35,840 nucleotides of DNA from Thermoplasmatota archaeon. Its GTDB lineage: Archaea > Thermoplasmatota > Penumbrarchaeia > Penumbrarchaeales > Penumbrarchaeaceae. Both the position numbers and the translations under genes were made by a program. The stretch spans positions 1-35,840 of the forward strand of contig JARVGK010000033.1 in assembly GCA_029762535.1 (NCBI GenBank), written 5' to 3'. Of this stretch, positions 7,401 through 15,381 are shown in pieces (the stretch's first letter is position 1; every line of letters starts with the position of its first letter). The notes beneath the pieces were generated by a model. That model made no database searches. It was not told where the DNA came from and saw nothing but the letters and a program-made list of their open reading frames with translations.

Positions 7401-10400
7401 CATAATAGAAGCTTGTGGTGTTACCACGCCTATTTGTGGCGGTGACGAGATTTCCATGTTCATCATATGATCCGGTCTCGCTGCTGCCGTCAGCATAACG
7501 GATACCTATCACATTGCCATGGTCATCGCGGTCATAGATGACGCTCGATCCAGTGGGATCGGTGATCCGCACCATCATATCCAGCTTCTGATGATAATTG
7601 ATCAGATATTCCTCCCCGGCCTTGCCCTTTATTCCAATTAGGTTGCCCTTGTGATTCTGATACTCGATGGACGATCCTGCAGGGTCGGTGATACTTTTCA
7701 ACTGCCCCAATTCATCATAGACGATGGTGTAGGTCTCGCCCAGAGCATTGACCGATCCGATCGTTCTGCCCTCATGGTCGTAGAAGAACCTGTTCGTATA
7801 CCCCAGCATATCGGTGACCTTCATGAGGCCCAGACCATAACTGAAACTGGTCTTTTCAACCTCTCCTTCCCTGTATGATGATCTGATCGATCCTCGATCG
7901 TTGTAGGTTAGGTATACCCTGCTATCACCCAAGGGGGTGAAACCTATGAGCGCATGTTGCGAAGGAGACCCATCCGTTCTGTCGTAATAGTAAGCCTCTG
8001 TATATCCATCGAAGTATTCAACGGAGGTCAGGTATCCATCCTCATATGAATAGGTGGTAATCCTGCCGAGGCTGTCAGTTAAATGGTCGATCAGGGCGTC
8101 CCCGTTGTATGCGATCCCAATATAGTTTCCCGATGAATGTACGAGCTTGCTGAGGGAACCGTCAGTATATTGACAGGCTATGCTGTTCCCGTTCATGTCC
8201 TCTATCCGGTCCAATTTTCCATCGGGATCGAAAATATGGGTATGCCCGCGTTTTTCCAGAAGTTCGAATCCCCCCTCTGGTGTCTCTATCAGCTCTCCCC
8301 AATCGCCCGGCTGTGACATGTAGTCGTTCCTGGTGCGGATATTGGGTTGAAAGATACGCGTCTTCCCCGAGGTGTCCGTTATCATCACGGTCCCATCATC
8401 TTCCTCGACGAGAGAATATTGCCAATTATGTACCCAACCCCTGCCCAGATCGCCCTCTTCGAAACGCTTCGATATGGAGTTCGGATAATACCGTTCAAAG
8501 GTAAGATCGAGACCAGGGCATATGAGGGATGCGTCATTACGAGAATATATGGATGGTGAGGGGATCCAACCCTCGGCCTGCTGGAAGGTCAATGACAATA
8601 TCTCATCGATATCCTCGAGCCTCTGTCCATGCTGATACAGATGGAATGCGTTATCATTCAGAATCCTGATGAGATCCCCGTATGTGAGCCCTACGAGATC
8701 CTTGAAATTGTTCCAGATGATATCCCATGCCCCACCCTCGATATCATCGGGACGCATCTCATCCTTGACGGAATCCCATTCCATTACATGCTCGTCGTCT
8801 TCCGTGATCCTGTAAAGCTGCCATTCAAGGCCAGAACCGAACATTGGATAGGGCGGTTCCCACCCCAGATAGTAGATCGGAATTCTCCTGGTCTCGCCTG
8901 CCTGAAGTATGCCGGGTATCTCTCCCGATGCGATGATCAGAAGTTCGTTCTGAAATCCTGTCGGGAGGGTGGATGGTGGGACCTCGGGCAGGGCGCCCGG
9001 TTTCCTGCCGGCTGTCCAGATGCCGTATTTCCATTGTTCGTTGTCATGTGTGAGCATCGGGCCCCGTCTGTCGTCCGGACCCGAGATCGCAGTTATGTAA
9101 AGAAGGGGGGCTCTCATGGAGATCTCGCCCGTGTTCGAATATTCGACATATATTGTAGAATGCTCATGATAGCCGGTCCATGGTCCGGGGATGATAATCG
9201 CTTCGAACTTAGCCTCTCCCTCTTCCAGGATCTCCACCGCCTCCTTGAGCTCCGCCGTGCCCTTGTCCGGGCGGACGACGCGGACGTCATATATGCCTGC
9301 GGGTAGAAGGTCCCCCTTCACATGGGCAGTGATCAATGTGGGGGTATTCACATCGATAAGGGGTACTTCATGGTTCATCCCGTTCGAACCGACAAATATG
9401 ACCTGTATGGGTTCAACGAAACCCACGCCCCTTAGGATCATATCGACGGGTACGCCGATAATATGTTTTGAAGGTGCGATATCTTCCAGTATCAGGTCCA
9501 CAACATCGAATTTGATGGTGTAGGTGCCGGAACCTGCCATACAATTTCCGTGAACGAGAACATACCACGTTCCGGAATATGCGGACTGGACGGTGAGTTG
9601 TCCATTGCCGGAACGGTGGTCATAGGCCGATCTTGTGGGGAGACCGCCGTGTCTAGCAATTATGCTTGCCCCCTCCGGGTCTTTCAGGGTCAGATGGATA
9701 TTATTCGAGGATTGCAGTTCTATCCTGTAATAATGTTCTATGGGACCGCTCGAATACTCGCCATCGTATTCGATCCCCTCCCTGAGCTCGGGTATCGCGA
9801 TATCTATTGTCCGTTCTCTCTCGTTGTTCAAACGATGGACCTCAACGAACGACCATTCATCATTTAAGGATATTATCAGGTGGTAAGGGCCTTCCTTCAC
9901 AGCGGGTGGGGTGATATTGAAATGTCCCTGATAACCCCCATCCATCGGTACATCCATCGAAATCGTCGCGGACGCCAGCTTCGTATCCAGGGCATCGAGG
10001 TACTGATCCTCTGAAAAGTATATCGAATCTATCCAGGTATCTCCTGTAATGGATGCATTGCCGGTATTCACCACGTAATAAGATATTGGGACAGGATCAC
10101 CAATGGAGAGTCTCTCCGGGATCGAGTATGCCATCACGGTCAGGTCCGGATACGATCGCTGATCATCGACTACATCGAAGTCCATCGAATCACCTTCGAG
10201 GCTCACGATATCTTCCCCCTTGAAAGAATATGAGACCTCCTGGGATCCAATGGATCCGAACGACAATAACCCCGGAGCCCTCATCGAGGATGTCCTACCA
10301 TCACTGAAGGTCCATTGATATCGGATATTTTGACCCGGAAGGTCCGAACCCTTGAACCTCAATGAATCTCCCTTTACGATTGTCCCGATATACCTTGGTG

Positions 10401-11979
10401 AAAGGATCCGTGCCCCGGGCGGAAATGCCTGAAGGTATGGATAATCCGCTCCATCGTAGATCGCCCAGGTGCTTCCGAAATCCCATGATAGGTACGTGAC
10501 CCTGGCCATCATTTCCGAGGTGGTCCTTCCCTCGCCTCCGTCGGACATCTCCTGTCCTGATGTCTCAATATCCCAGTAACTGTCCTCGATCGACCCCTCA
10601 GTATTATTTCCTACGAGTCCTCCAATGTGTTCGCTCTCGGTAGAGGTCACATGTCCGGTGGAATAACAGAAATTCACGACCCCCTGCTGGTTCATAGCGA
10701 TCAGCCCACCAGCGATATCTTCTGCTACGGTCACGTCCGAGGTCGAGTAACAGTTCTGTACGAACCCGAGATTATTTCCAATAAATCCCCCGGCCAGATT
10801 TCCATCCGACATGTCAGGTCCTTCAACGGCGACCACACTGCCGGAGGAAAAACTGAAGGAGATATCCCCTTGATTTACTCCAATCGAACCTCCCAAGGTA
10901 AAATTACCATTCACGTTTCCCGTTGAAAAACATCTTGTGATCGTTCCGCCGTTCCAACCTATGAGCCCACCGACCATATGAGTTCCGGACACCTCACCTG
11001 TTGAATAGCAATCCGAAACCGAGGATGCAACTTTATTATTGGCGATAAATCCACCAGCCACATCCCTTTCACTCACGACATGTCCGGTGGAATGACAGTA
11101 GGACACGTCTCCCCCGTTCTCCCCTATCATTCCTCCGACATAACCGGAACCCGTCACATTAGCGTCCGATCCGCAGTTTGAGACGATGCCCCCACCAGGA
11201 TTATCTCCTATCAAGCCTCCGATCTTGATAACTCCAGTTACATGCCCGGAGGATGAACAATGTTCGACCTCGCCAGTATTGGAACCCACGATCCCTCCGG
11301 TGTTCAGATTATATATAAATTCACCTGTTATCAGGGTCCCATCCACCTCCAGATATACGTGACAGTTGGAGATCCTACCCTTTTCATTCTGTCCGACCAA
11401 TCCTCCCACGTTAGCCGCCCCTGCAACGAAACCCGTTAAGGAGCAGTTAGAGATGATGCCCGTATTGAATCCTGCAAGACCACCTACGGACATGTTGCCT
11501 GTAACATCGGTTCCTACAATTTTCAGGTTCTTGACCGTACCTTTTGATCCTATATTCCCAAATAATCCCACCGCGTAGAGAAATCCTTCGGTTTCCGGAT
11601 CCCCGGTCCGGTCAATGAACAAACCGGATATCGTATGGCCGTCCCCATCTAAACTGCCTGTAAAGGGTGTCCCGCTCCATTTGCTGTCTGTGACATATGT
11701 CTTGTACCTTTCACCCAAGGGATGGAATCCGGCACCATCGTTCCATGTCCGGGTTTCGGTTGCGTCGATGTCATTATTCAGAACGTAATGCGCACTGAGA
11801 TTCTCGTTCATCGCCTGAAGATCCCATACATCCTCGATGACGTAAGGATCACCAAAGGCTCCGGACCCGCCTCCGAATATCCCGTCCTTACCCTCTGCAT
11901 GATCGATGTAAATTACCGGGATAGCGGACAGGATCATGGAAACAACGAGCAGTGCATTTAATATGACTGTGCGGTTCAT
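4480..11979 (-). CDS. Giant secreted RHS/YD-repeat surface protein with GLUG, CARDB, PPC-like and PKD domains
   Basis: The 2499-aa product has a signal peptide (about residues 1-29). Tandem GLUG-type repeats (about 160-460, 'GGL(I/V)G.N.G.I..C.S.G.V') come first, followed by a CARDB-like domain (about 610-710) and a PPC-like beta domain (about 740-826). An IPT/TIG-like segment and the RHS entry segment CPGLDLTFERYYPNS (about 1153) come next. Many YD repeats (about 1180-1930) lead to the RHS core end, with MRAREYSPQMGRF and DPEGLS near 1963. A hydrophobic Ala/Val-rich segment (about 2030-2050), a DUF11-like domain (about 2070-2240), an Ig/FN3-like domain and a PKD domain (about 2366-2446) follow. 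It ends in a membrane helix (about 2463-2485) and a basic tail. AGGTGATG precedes the ATG. It is probably co-transcribed with the gene ending at 12015. The protein should be displayed on the cell surface; its partner or ligand is unknown. Confidence 0.9.
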   Translation of the reverse strand: MNRTVILNALLVVSMILSAIPVIYIDHAEGKDGIFGGGSGAFGDPYVIEDVWDLQAMNENLSAHYVLNNDIDATETRTWNDGAGFHPLGERYKTYVTDSKWSGTPFTGSLDGDGHTISGLFIDRTGDPETEGFLYAVGLFGNIGSKGTVKNLKIVGTDVTGNMSVGGLAGFNTGIISNCSLTGFVAGAANVGGLVGQNEKGRISNCHVYLEVDGTLITGEFIYNLNTGGIVGSNTGEVEHCSSSGHVTGVIKIGGLIGDNPGGGIVSNCGSDANVTGSGYVGGMIGENGGDVSYCHSTGHVVSERDVAGGFIANNKVASSVSDCYSTGEVSGTHMVGGLIGWNGGTITRCFSTGNVNGNFTLGGSIGVNQGDISFSFSSGSVVAVEGPDMSDGNLAGGFIGNNLGFVQNCYSTSDVTVAEDIAGGLIAMNQQGVVNFCYSTGHVTSTESEHIGGLVGNNTEGSIEDSYWDIETSGQEMSDGGEGRTTSEMMARVTYLSWDFGSTWAIYDGADYPYLQAFPPGARILSPRYIGTIVKGDSLRFKGSDLPGQNIRYQWTFSDGRTSSMRAPGLLSFGSIGSQEVSYSFKGEDIVSLEGDSMDFDVVDDQRSYPDLTVMAYSIPERLSIGDPVPISYYVVNTGNASITGDTWIDSIYFSEDQYLDALDTKLASATISMDVPMDGGYQGHFNITPPAVKEGPYHLIISLNDEWSFVEVHRLNNERERTIDIAIPELREGIEYDGEYSSGPIEHYYRIELQSSNNIHLTLKDPEGASIIARHGGLPTRSAYDHRSGNGQLTVQSAYSGTWYVLVHGNCMAGSGTYTIKFDVVDLILEDIAPSKHIIGVPVDMILRGVGFVEPIQVIFVGSNGMNHEVPLIDVNTPTLITAHVKGDLLPAGIYDVRVVRPDKGTAELKEAVEILEEGEAKFEAIIIPGPWTGYHEHSTIYVEYSNTGEISMRAPLLYITAISGPDDRRGPMLTHDNEQWKYGIWTAGRKPGALPEVPPSTLPTGFQNELLIIASGEIPGILQAGETRRIPIYYLGWEPPYPMFGSGLEWQLYRITEDDEHVMEWDSVKDEMRPDDIEGGAWDIIWNNFKDLVGLTYGDLIRILNDNAFHLYQHGQRLEDIDEILSLTFQQAEGWIPSPSIYSRNDASLICPGLDLTFERYYPNSISKRFEEGDLGRGWVHNWQYSLVEEDDGTVMITDTSGKTRIFQPNIRTRNDYMSQPGDWGELIETPEGGFELLEKRGHTHIFDPDGKLDRIEDMNGNSIACQYTDGSLSKLVHSSGNYIGIAYNGDALIDHLTDSLGRITTYSYEDGYLTSVEYFDGYTEAYYYDRTDGSPSQHALIGFTPLGDSRVYLTYNDRGSIRSSYREGEVEKTSFSYGLGLMKVTDMLGYTNRFFYDHEGRTIGSVNALGETYTIVYDELGQLKSITDPAGSSIEYQNHKGNLIGIKGKAGEEYLINYHQKLDMMVRITDPTGSSVIYDRDDHGNVIGIRYADGSSETGSYDEHGNLVTATNRRGNTTSFYYDPNGRITTKRYADGSENQYSYDIRGNLISMEDSTGVTNYTYNSNDLLTRIEYPGGQWLEFTYDHTRRRSAMIDHMGNRINYDHDHAGRLEGLTTSGGIDVVKYGYDKLGRLSDKTLQNGVYTTYGYDAAGRVTKLANFHPDETVISWFNYTYDTCGRITKTNTHYGTWLYTYDDRDQLVNAVFDPTYPGISAQNMEYDHDIMGNRVRTVINGEEGQYTSNDLNQYTGVGDVSYHYDTDGNLVSEDGHNGTTTYTYNDDGRLIGVRRGGDSWEYAYDGLGNRVSISENGVPSYLLVDPIGMGEVVGVYDENQTLVSRFIYGSDLVSMETGTGDSYFYNFDAMGNTHELTDSTGATVNSYSYLPFGEVLSEQGSVSNPFRFVGEKGVMADPSGLIHMRAREYSPQMGRFTSMDPMGISAGDLNLYRYVFNSPTNLVDPEGLSAIGYAYEIGTGLIPWGDMAESSTDSFLDQGDAEFVGFSVEVIAGIGTLSSMAPIIFSPAAPAVVVAAAVVVVVYTIYSIAKKLDSLFEFGVPANTLTPLDPNQKICLNGTGPGNHVAEGTRLSYIIEFENMKEATAPAQMVTVVDPLSEDLDWSTFEFTEIGFGDLAIPFDPGTRYFDEVMEYSYEDDEYVMDIELHLNGEIDVRTGKVYVIIYSIDPVTQLPPEVNIGFLPPEDGTGRGQGYFSYNIDPKTDLESGTEIRNIATIQFNLGMEIDTNQIDPLDRSKGTSPDLEALVTIDAEPPSSSITALPEKVGQNFTVSWSGEDESGGSGIASYDIYAKENDGPWTPWLEGTNATSAYYEGDVGSTYGFYSIATDNVGHREDKQENIEAFATVMVPTSPTANAGTDQRVEAGTNVTFDGSRSLDSVGIVSYTWTFNNGGEEVTLNGIIASYKFDTPGTYSITLNVTNAAGLWDTDTMEVKVEKANGSNGEKNNWIPLMLCLVPLVLLTLLIVLSFATYTIFRARNKRFDEE

Positions 11980-12014
11980 CTTACATCACCTGGACAGATC
12001 TGTGAAATGTATTT

Positions 12015-12770
12015 TCATCGATCCTTCCTGGACCTGATGGTGATGAGAATGACGATCGCAACGGCACCGATCATCAAGGATATCTCGAATCCAGGTGTTT
12101 CATCGCCCTCATCCTCCTCCGATGTCCCATTACCGGGGACATCATCACCTGATTTGTCATCATCAGGTTCCCCATCATCGCCATCAGAGGATGGATCTAT
12201 ACCGGTATATTCCTTCATGATATCCTCGGAATCCTGGTCCCATGTCCCATCCTCCGAATAGCATCGGACGAAGAGAAGCATCTCCGTTATGGGCCCCCAG
12301 TATGATTCTGGGTCCTCGAACCTCGCTCGATTGTTATCATCGATCGGTCCTTTAGAATGAAAGGTCCACTTCCAGGTGGACCATGAACCCTCCGGACCGG
12401 TTCCAAAGAACTCCTCATGATATTGGTGATCTCCATAGGAATGGTCCTCGTCTATCGGGCTTTCTTCCCAGGACTGTTGAGGTCCGCTACCGTCATCACC
12501 GTAAACCCAAATGGAGTAGTAACCCTTGATAACATCATCCGAGGCCGTACCCTCTGCGTATATGGTGTAATCATAGACCGTATCCGTGGAGGACATTTCC
12601 ATGGAGAACTTCGTGATCTCGACCCCGATAGAAGGATCTGTCGGTGTCTCGGAGCCCGGATCGACATCGTTCATCGGTGGAACGAACTCGGCTTTAATCC
12701 ACGGGATAGATAGAATACCCGTAATTATTACCATAATAAATACAATAATAATGAGATTTTTTTTCCCCAT
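12015..12770 (-). CDS. Exported protein with PGF-CTERM-like C-terminal sorting signal
   Basis: The 251-aa product begins with a signal peptide or anchor (MGKKNLIIIVFIMVIITGIL). A soluble domain of about 170 residues follows, rich in Asp, Trp and Tyr. Next is a low-complexity acidic linker (SSDGDDGEPDDDKSGDD), then ETPGFEISLMIGAVAIVILI and a basic tail RSRKDR. The TPGF-helix-basic ending resembles the PGF-CTERM signals handled by archaeosortase A; that processing is an inference. I do not recognise the soluble domain. The giant RHS gene begins 36 bases downstream on the same strand, so the two probably form one transcript and may act together at the surface. A TATA-like CTTTATTATATTATG lies about 30-45 bases upstream. 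Confidence 0.8.
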   Translation of the reverse strand: MGKKNLIIIVFIMVIITGILSIPWIKAEFVPPMNDVDPGSETPTDPSIGVEITKFSMEMSSTDTVYDYTIYAEGTASDDVIKGYYSIWVYGDDGSGPQQSWEESPIDEDHSYGDHQYHEEFFGTGPEGSWSTWKWTFHSKGPIDDNNRARFEDPESYWGPITEMLLFVRCYSEDGTWDQDSEDIMKEYTGIDPSSDGDDGEPDDDKSGDDVPGNGTSEEDEGDETPGFEISLMIGAVAIVILITIRSRKDR

Positions 12771-12863
12771 AAGGTTCCCTCGTGGTAAAATGTTCTCATA
12801 ATATAATAAAGTTGTTCATAATCGATTCCTTCGATGCTACTCTGACATCGTTTAGAGAGCCGA

Positions 12864-13334
12864 TCATCGGAGCATCAGCCGATCCAGAGCGGCGTTGATC
12901 TCTCCAATATATCGAGGGATCCCGCTCTCGACCTCGGGGGAGATCCCCTCCCCCATTCGAAGGGATCCCGGCTGGATCGCCAATATCAGGATCCTCTGCG
13001 GGGCCTCTCCTATCTCATTCGAGATCTCGATGGACCTCATTATATCCCAATCGTGGAGGGAATAGGACCTGCATTCCTTGACCGATACGGCGTTCTCGGG
13101 GGATAATACGCGAAACTCCCCCGGATCGACCCCCATGTCGGCGGCATCGATCAGGAGAACGGCATCGTATCCGGCAAGTACATGGACCAGCTGCATGCCT
13201 CCGGTCCCGATATCGATCAGTTCCACGCCCGTTCCAAGGAGCTTCAGCTCCTCTATCAATCTGGGACCGATCCCGTCATCCCCCATCAGGGGGTTCCCGA
13301 TCCCTATCACGGCGATCCTCGTATATCGCACCAC
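12864..13334 (-). CDS. [NiFe]-hydrogenase maturation endopeptidase (HycI/HyaD family)
   Basis: The 156-aa product contains the family opening IAVIGIGNPLMGDDGIGPRL, then LLIDAADMGVDPG and YSLHDWD. These supply the two acidic residues and the histidine that bind nickel in this family. The enzyme clips the C-terminal tail of the large subunit after Ni insertion. The substrate is encoded just upstream and ends DPCISCSTH followed by eight residues, a typical cleavable tail. I chose the GTG at 13334 because the family begins almost directly at the IAVIGIGNP strand. An ATG at 13376 would add 14 residues by overlapping the large-subunit gene. It is the last gene of the group 3b hydrogenase operon. 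Confidence 0.9.
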   Translation of the reverse strand: MVRYTRIAVIGIGNPLMGDDGIGPRLIEELKLLGTGVELIDIGTGGMQLVHVLAGYDAVLLIDAADMGVDPGEFRVLSPENAVSVKECRSYSLHDWDIMRSIEISNEIGEAPQRILILAIQPGSLRMGEGISPEVESGIPRYIGEINAALDRLMLR

Positions 13335-13336
13335 CC

Positions 13337-14635
13337 TCAGCGAATGAAATGCACCTTGAGGAAATGCGTGGAGCATGAGATGCAGGGATCGTAGGCCCTA
13401 ACTAGCATCTCGAGGGTGAGCTCGATCTCATTCTCGGGCAACTCGACCAGAGAGGGCGCGATCGCTTCCATGTCCTTCTGTATGTTGGCATGGTTCTGGT
13501 TCGTGGGTATGATGCAGTTGGCCTTGGTGCAGTTCCCGAGCCTGTCCAGTGTGTAATCGTGGAAAAGGATCCCTCTGGGCACTTCGACGGCCCCGATCCC
13601 TCTTCCTGCCCTGGGTTTGACATCGGCCCTTTCGGGTTGGACGTTCCCCTCCAAGAGCTCGTCCAATATGTTTATCGAGTCCTGAACAGAGTCCGCGTAT
13701 TCCACCATCTGGGCGTAGGTGTTCATGAAGGTATTGTGTATGGGGGGCTCCAATCCGAGGACGGTGGATATATTCTTCCCGTAATCGCTCAGCTTCGCGT
13801 AGTTGAGGTTGTATCGGGCAAGCGCACCAGTGAAATACGATTCGCGGTTGTGCTTGGTATATTTTGCCGTGGATTGCGGGACGACGTATTCATTGGTTAT
13901 CGACCTGTAGTAGTTGACTGGATGTGTGCCCGTATCGGTAGAGCCTATGTCCCCGTCGTAGAGAGCGTAGAGTTCGGGATGTACCAGTCCTATATATTCG
14001 GTCTCCCTTTCGAAGTCGGGGAGCGCACCTTTAACGGAGGCAAGGAGAGATGCTATCTCATCGATGGTGTCCTTGGCGCCATCAAGGCGGGCTCGTAGAT
14101 CCTCCAGTTCCTTTCGTGTTGGGACCATCCTGAACCCTCCGACGGCAAGGCGTATCGGATGAGTGGTCCTTCCGCAAATAAGGTCCGACATGAAATTGGC
14201 CAGCCTGTGTAGGGAAACGATCTTCACCACCGCGTCCTTGTTCTTCTCGACTATGGGGAAGACCGAGCCCACACGGAACAGGTCGGGTACGACGAGGTAT
14301 CCGATATGCAGCATATGTGACTGCATGTTCTCGGCGTGAAGCGCGAGCCGCCTCAAGATTTCCGTCTGATGGGATATGCTAACGCCAAGCGCTTCCTCCG
14401 TCGCTTTGAGCGAGGCGAGGGAATGGCCTATGGAACAAATTCCACATATCCTGGAGGTTATCGGCTGGAGGTGAACGTAGGACTTGCCCCTGACCATGGC
14501 CTCGAAGAATCGGGGTGCCTCAGTTACATGCCATTCGACCTTCTCCAGCTTCCCCTCTCTTGCGTTGAAATATATATCGCCGTGCCCCTCGACACGGGTC
14601 AGATGCTCCACATGTATGTTGACGTCCTTACTCAT
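13337..14635 (-). CDS. hydA: Group 3b [NiFe]-hydrogenase large (alpha) subunit
   Basis: The 432-aa catalytic subunit splits or forms H2 at a NiFe(CN)2CO centre. It has the N-terminal motif RICGIC (Cys64, Cys67) and the C-terminal motif DPCISCSTH (Cys418, Cys421), so all four nickel ligands are present. The start LTRVEGHGDIYF is typical of cytoplasmic group 3 large subunits. I chose the ATG at 14635 (MSKDVNIHVEHLTRVEGHGD) because GGAGG lies a few bases upstream. A longer frame reaching 14968 only overlaps the small-subunit gene in another frame. The stop of the small subunit overlaps this ATG by one base (TGATG). The last eight residues after His424 are the likely tail removed by the downstream protease. 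Confidence 0.93.
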   Translation of the reverse strand: MSKDVNIHVEHLTRVEGHGDIYFNAREGKLEKVEWHVTEAPRFFEAMVRGKSYVHLQPITSRICGICSIGHSLASLKATEEALGVSISHQTEILRRLALHAENMQSHMLHIGYLVVPDLFRVGSVFPIVEKNKDAVVKIVSLHRLANFMSDLICGRTTHPIRLAVGGFRMVPTRKELEDLRARLDGAKDTIDEIASLLASVKGALPDFERETEYIGLVHPELYALYDGDIGSTDTGTHPVNYYRSITNEYVVPQSTAKYTKHNRESYFTGALARYNLNYAKLSDYGKNISTVLGLEPPIHNTFMNTYAQMVEYADSVQDSINILDELLEGNVQPERADVKPRAGRGIGAVEVPRGILFHDYTLDRLGNCTKANCIIPTNQNHANIQKDMEAIAPSLVELPENEIELTLEMLVRAYDPCISCSTHFLKVHFIR

Positions 14636-15381
14636 CAATATCCCTCCTTCTTGAAGTTGTAGAGGTTGAACCGCTTCATCATCACGTCCAAAGAGACGTT
14701 GTATTTGCGCAGCACATCCTTCATCGCGTTCACCCTGAGGTCCTCGAGGAACCCGCGGCATCCGTCGCAGCCCTCGCCGTTGGTGGGGCATATCGCGTTG
14801 CATCCAGCCCTTGTGACCGGACCCAGGCAGGACTGCCCGAGTTCGAATACGCATATGTTCTCGTTCTTCTTGCACTCGACGCAGACAGGATAGCTCGGAA
14901 GCCTGGGCTTTCGGCCCATGGCAATGGACGTTACGATCTTGGAGAACTCGTTGCGGTCGATCGGGCAACCGGGAATATATGCGTCAACCGCCACTACCTC
15001 GTTCAAGGCCTTGGTCGGGAAAACGTCGAAGTATTCGTTACCCTTGACAGGTGCGTCACCATAAACTTCTTTGAGTACCTCATCGACGGACCATTTGTTG
15101 CGCAGCTTGTTCACCCCGCCGATGCAGGCGCATGCTCCCAGAGCGACTAGCACCTTGGCGTTCATCCTTATCTTCTTCAGTCTCTCCTCGTCCATGGGCC
15201 TCATTATGGACCCCTCAACGAAAGCGATGTCGTACTGGTCCGAGTGCTCCTTCATGGCCTCCCTGAAGGATACGACCTCGACGATGTCTATCAGGTCCAG
15301 TATCTTCTCCTCCAGATTGACCACCTGGAGCTGGCACCCCTCGCAGCTGGCGAAATCGAAGAAAGCCACTTTCGGTCTCAT
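14635..15381 (-). CDS. hydD: Group 3b [NiFe]-hydrogenase small (delta) subunit
   Basis: The 248-aa subunit carries iron-sulfur clusters between the active site and the flavin module. The proximal-cluster cysteines are visible in FDFASCEGCQLQVV, VALGACACIGG and AYIPGCPIDRNE. A second Cys-rich half (CVECKKNENICVFE, then QSCLGPVTRAGCNAICPTNG and GCDGCRG) supplies ligands for further clusters, as in HydD/ShyD and the F420-type small subunits. There is no Tat signal, so it acts in the cytoplasm. Its ATG directly follows the TAG of the fused beta-gamma gene and its stop overlaps the large-subunit start, so translation is probably coupled. Confidence 0.93.
   Translation of the reverse strand: MRPKVAFFDFASCEGCQLQVVNLEEKILDLIDIVEVVSFREAMKEHSDQYDIAFVEGSIMRPMDEERLKKIRMNAKVLVALGACACIGGVNKLRNKWSVDEVLKEVYGDAPVKGNEYFDVFPTKALNEVVAVDAYIPGCPIDRNEFSKIVTSIAMGRKPRLPSYPVCVECKKNENICVFELGQSCLGPVTRAGCNAICPTNGEGCDGCRGFLEDLRVNAMKDVLRKYNVSLDVMMKRFNLYNFKKEGY

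Noticed and set aside
14636..14968. N-terminal extension of the hydrogenase large-subunit frame
   Set aside because: It lies wholly inside the small-subunit gene in another frame, gives Arg-rich non-homologous sequence, and a good ribosome site marks the ATG at 14635.
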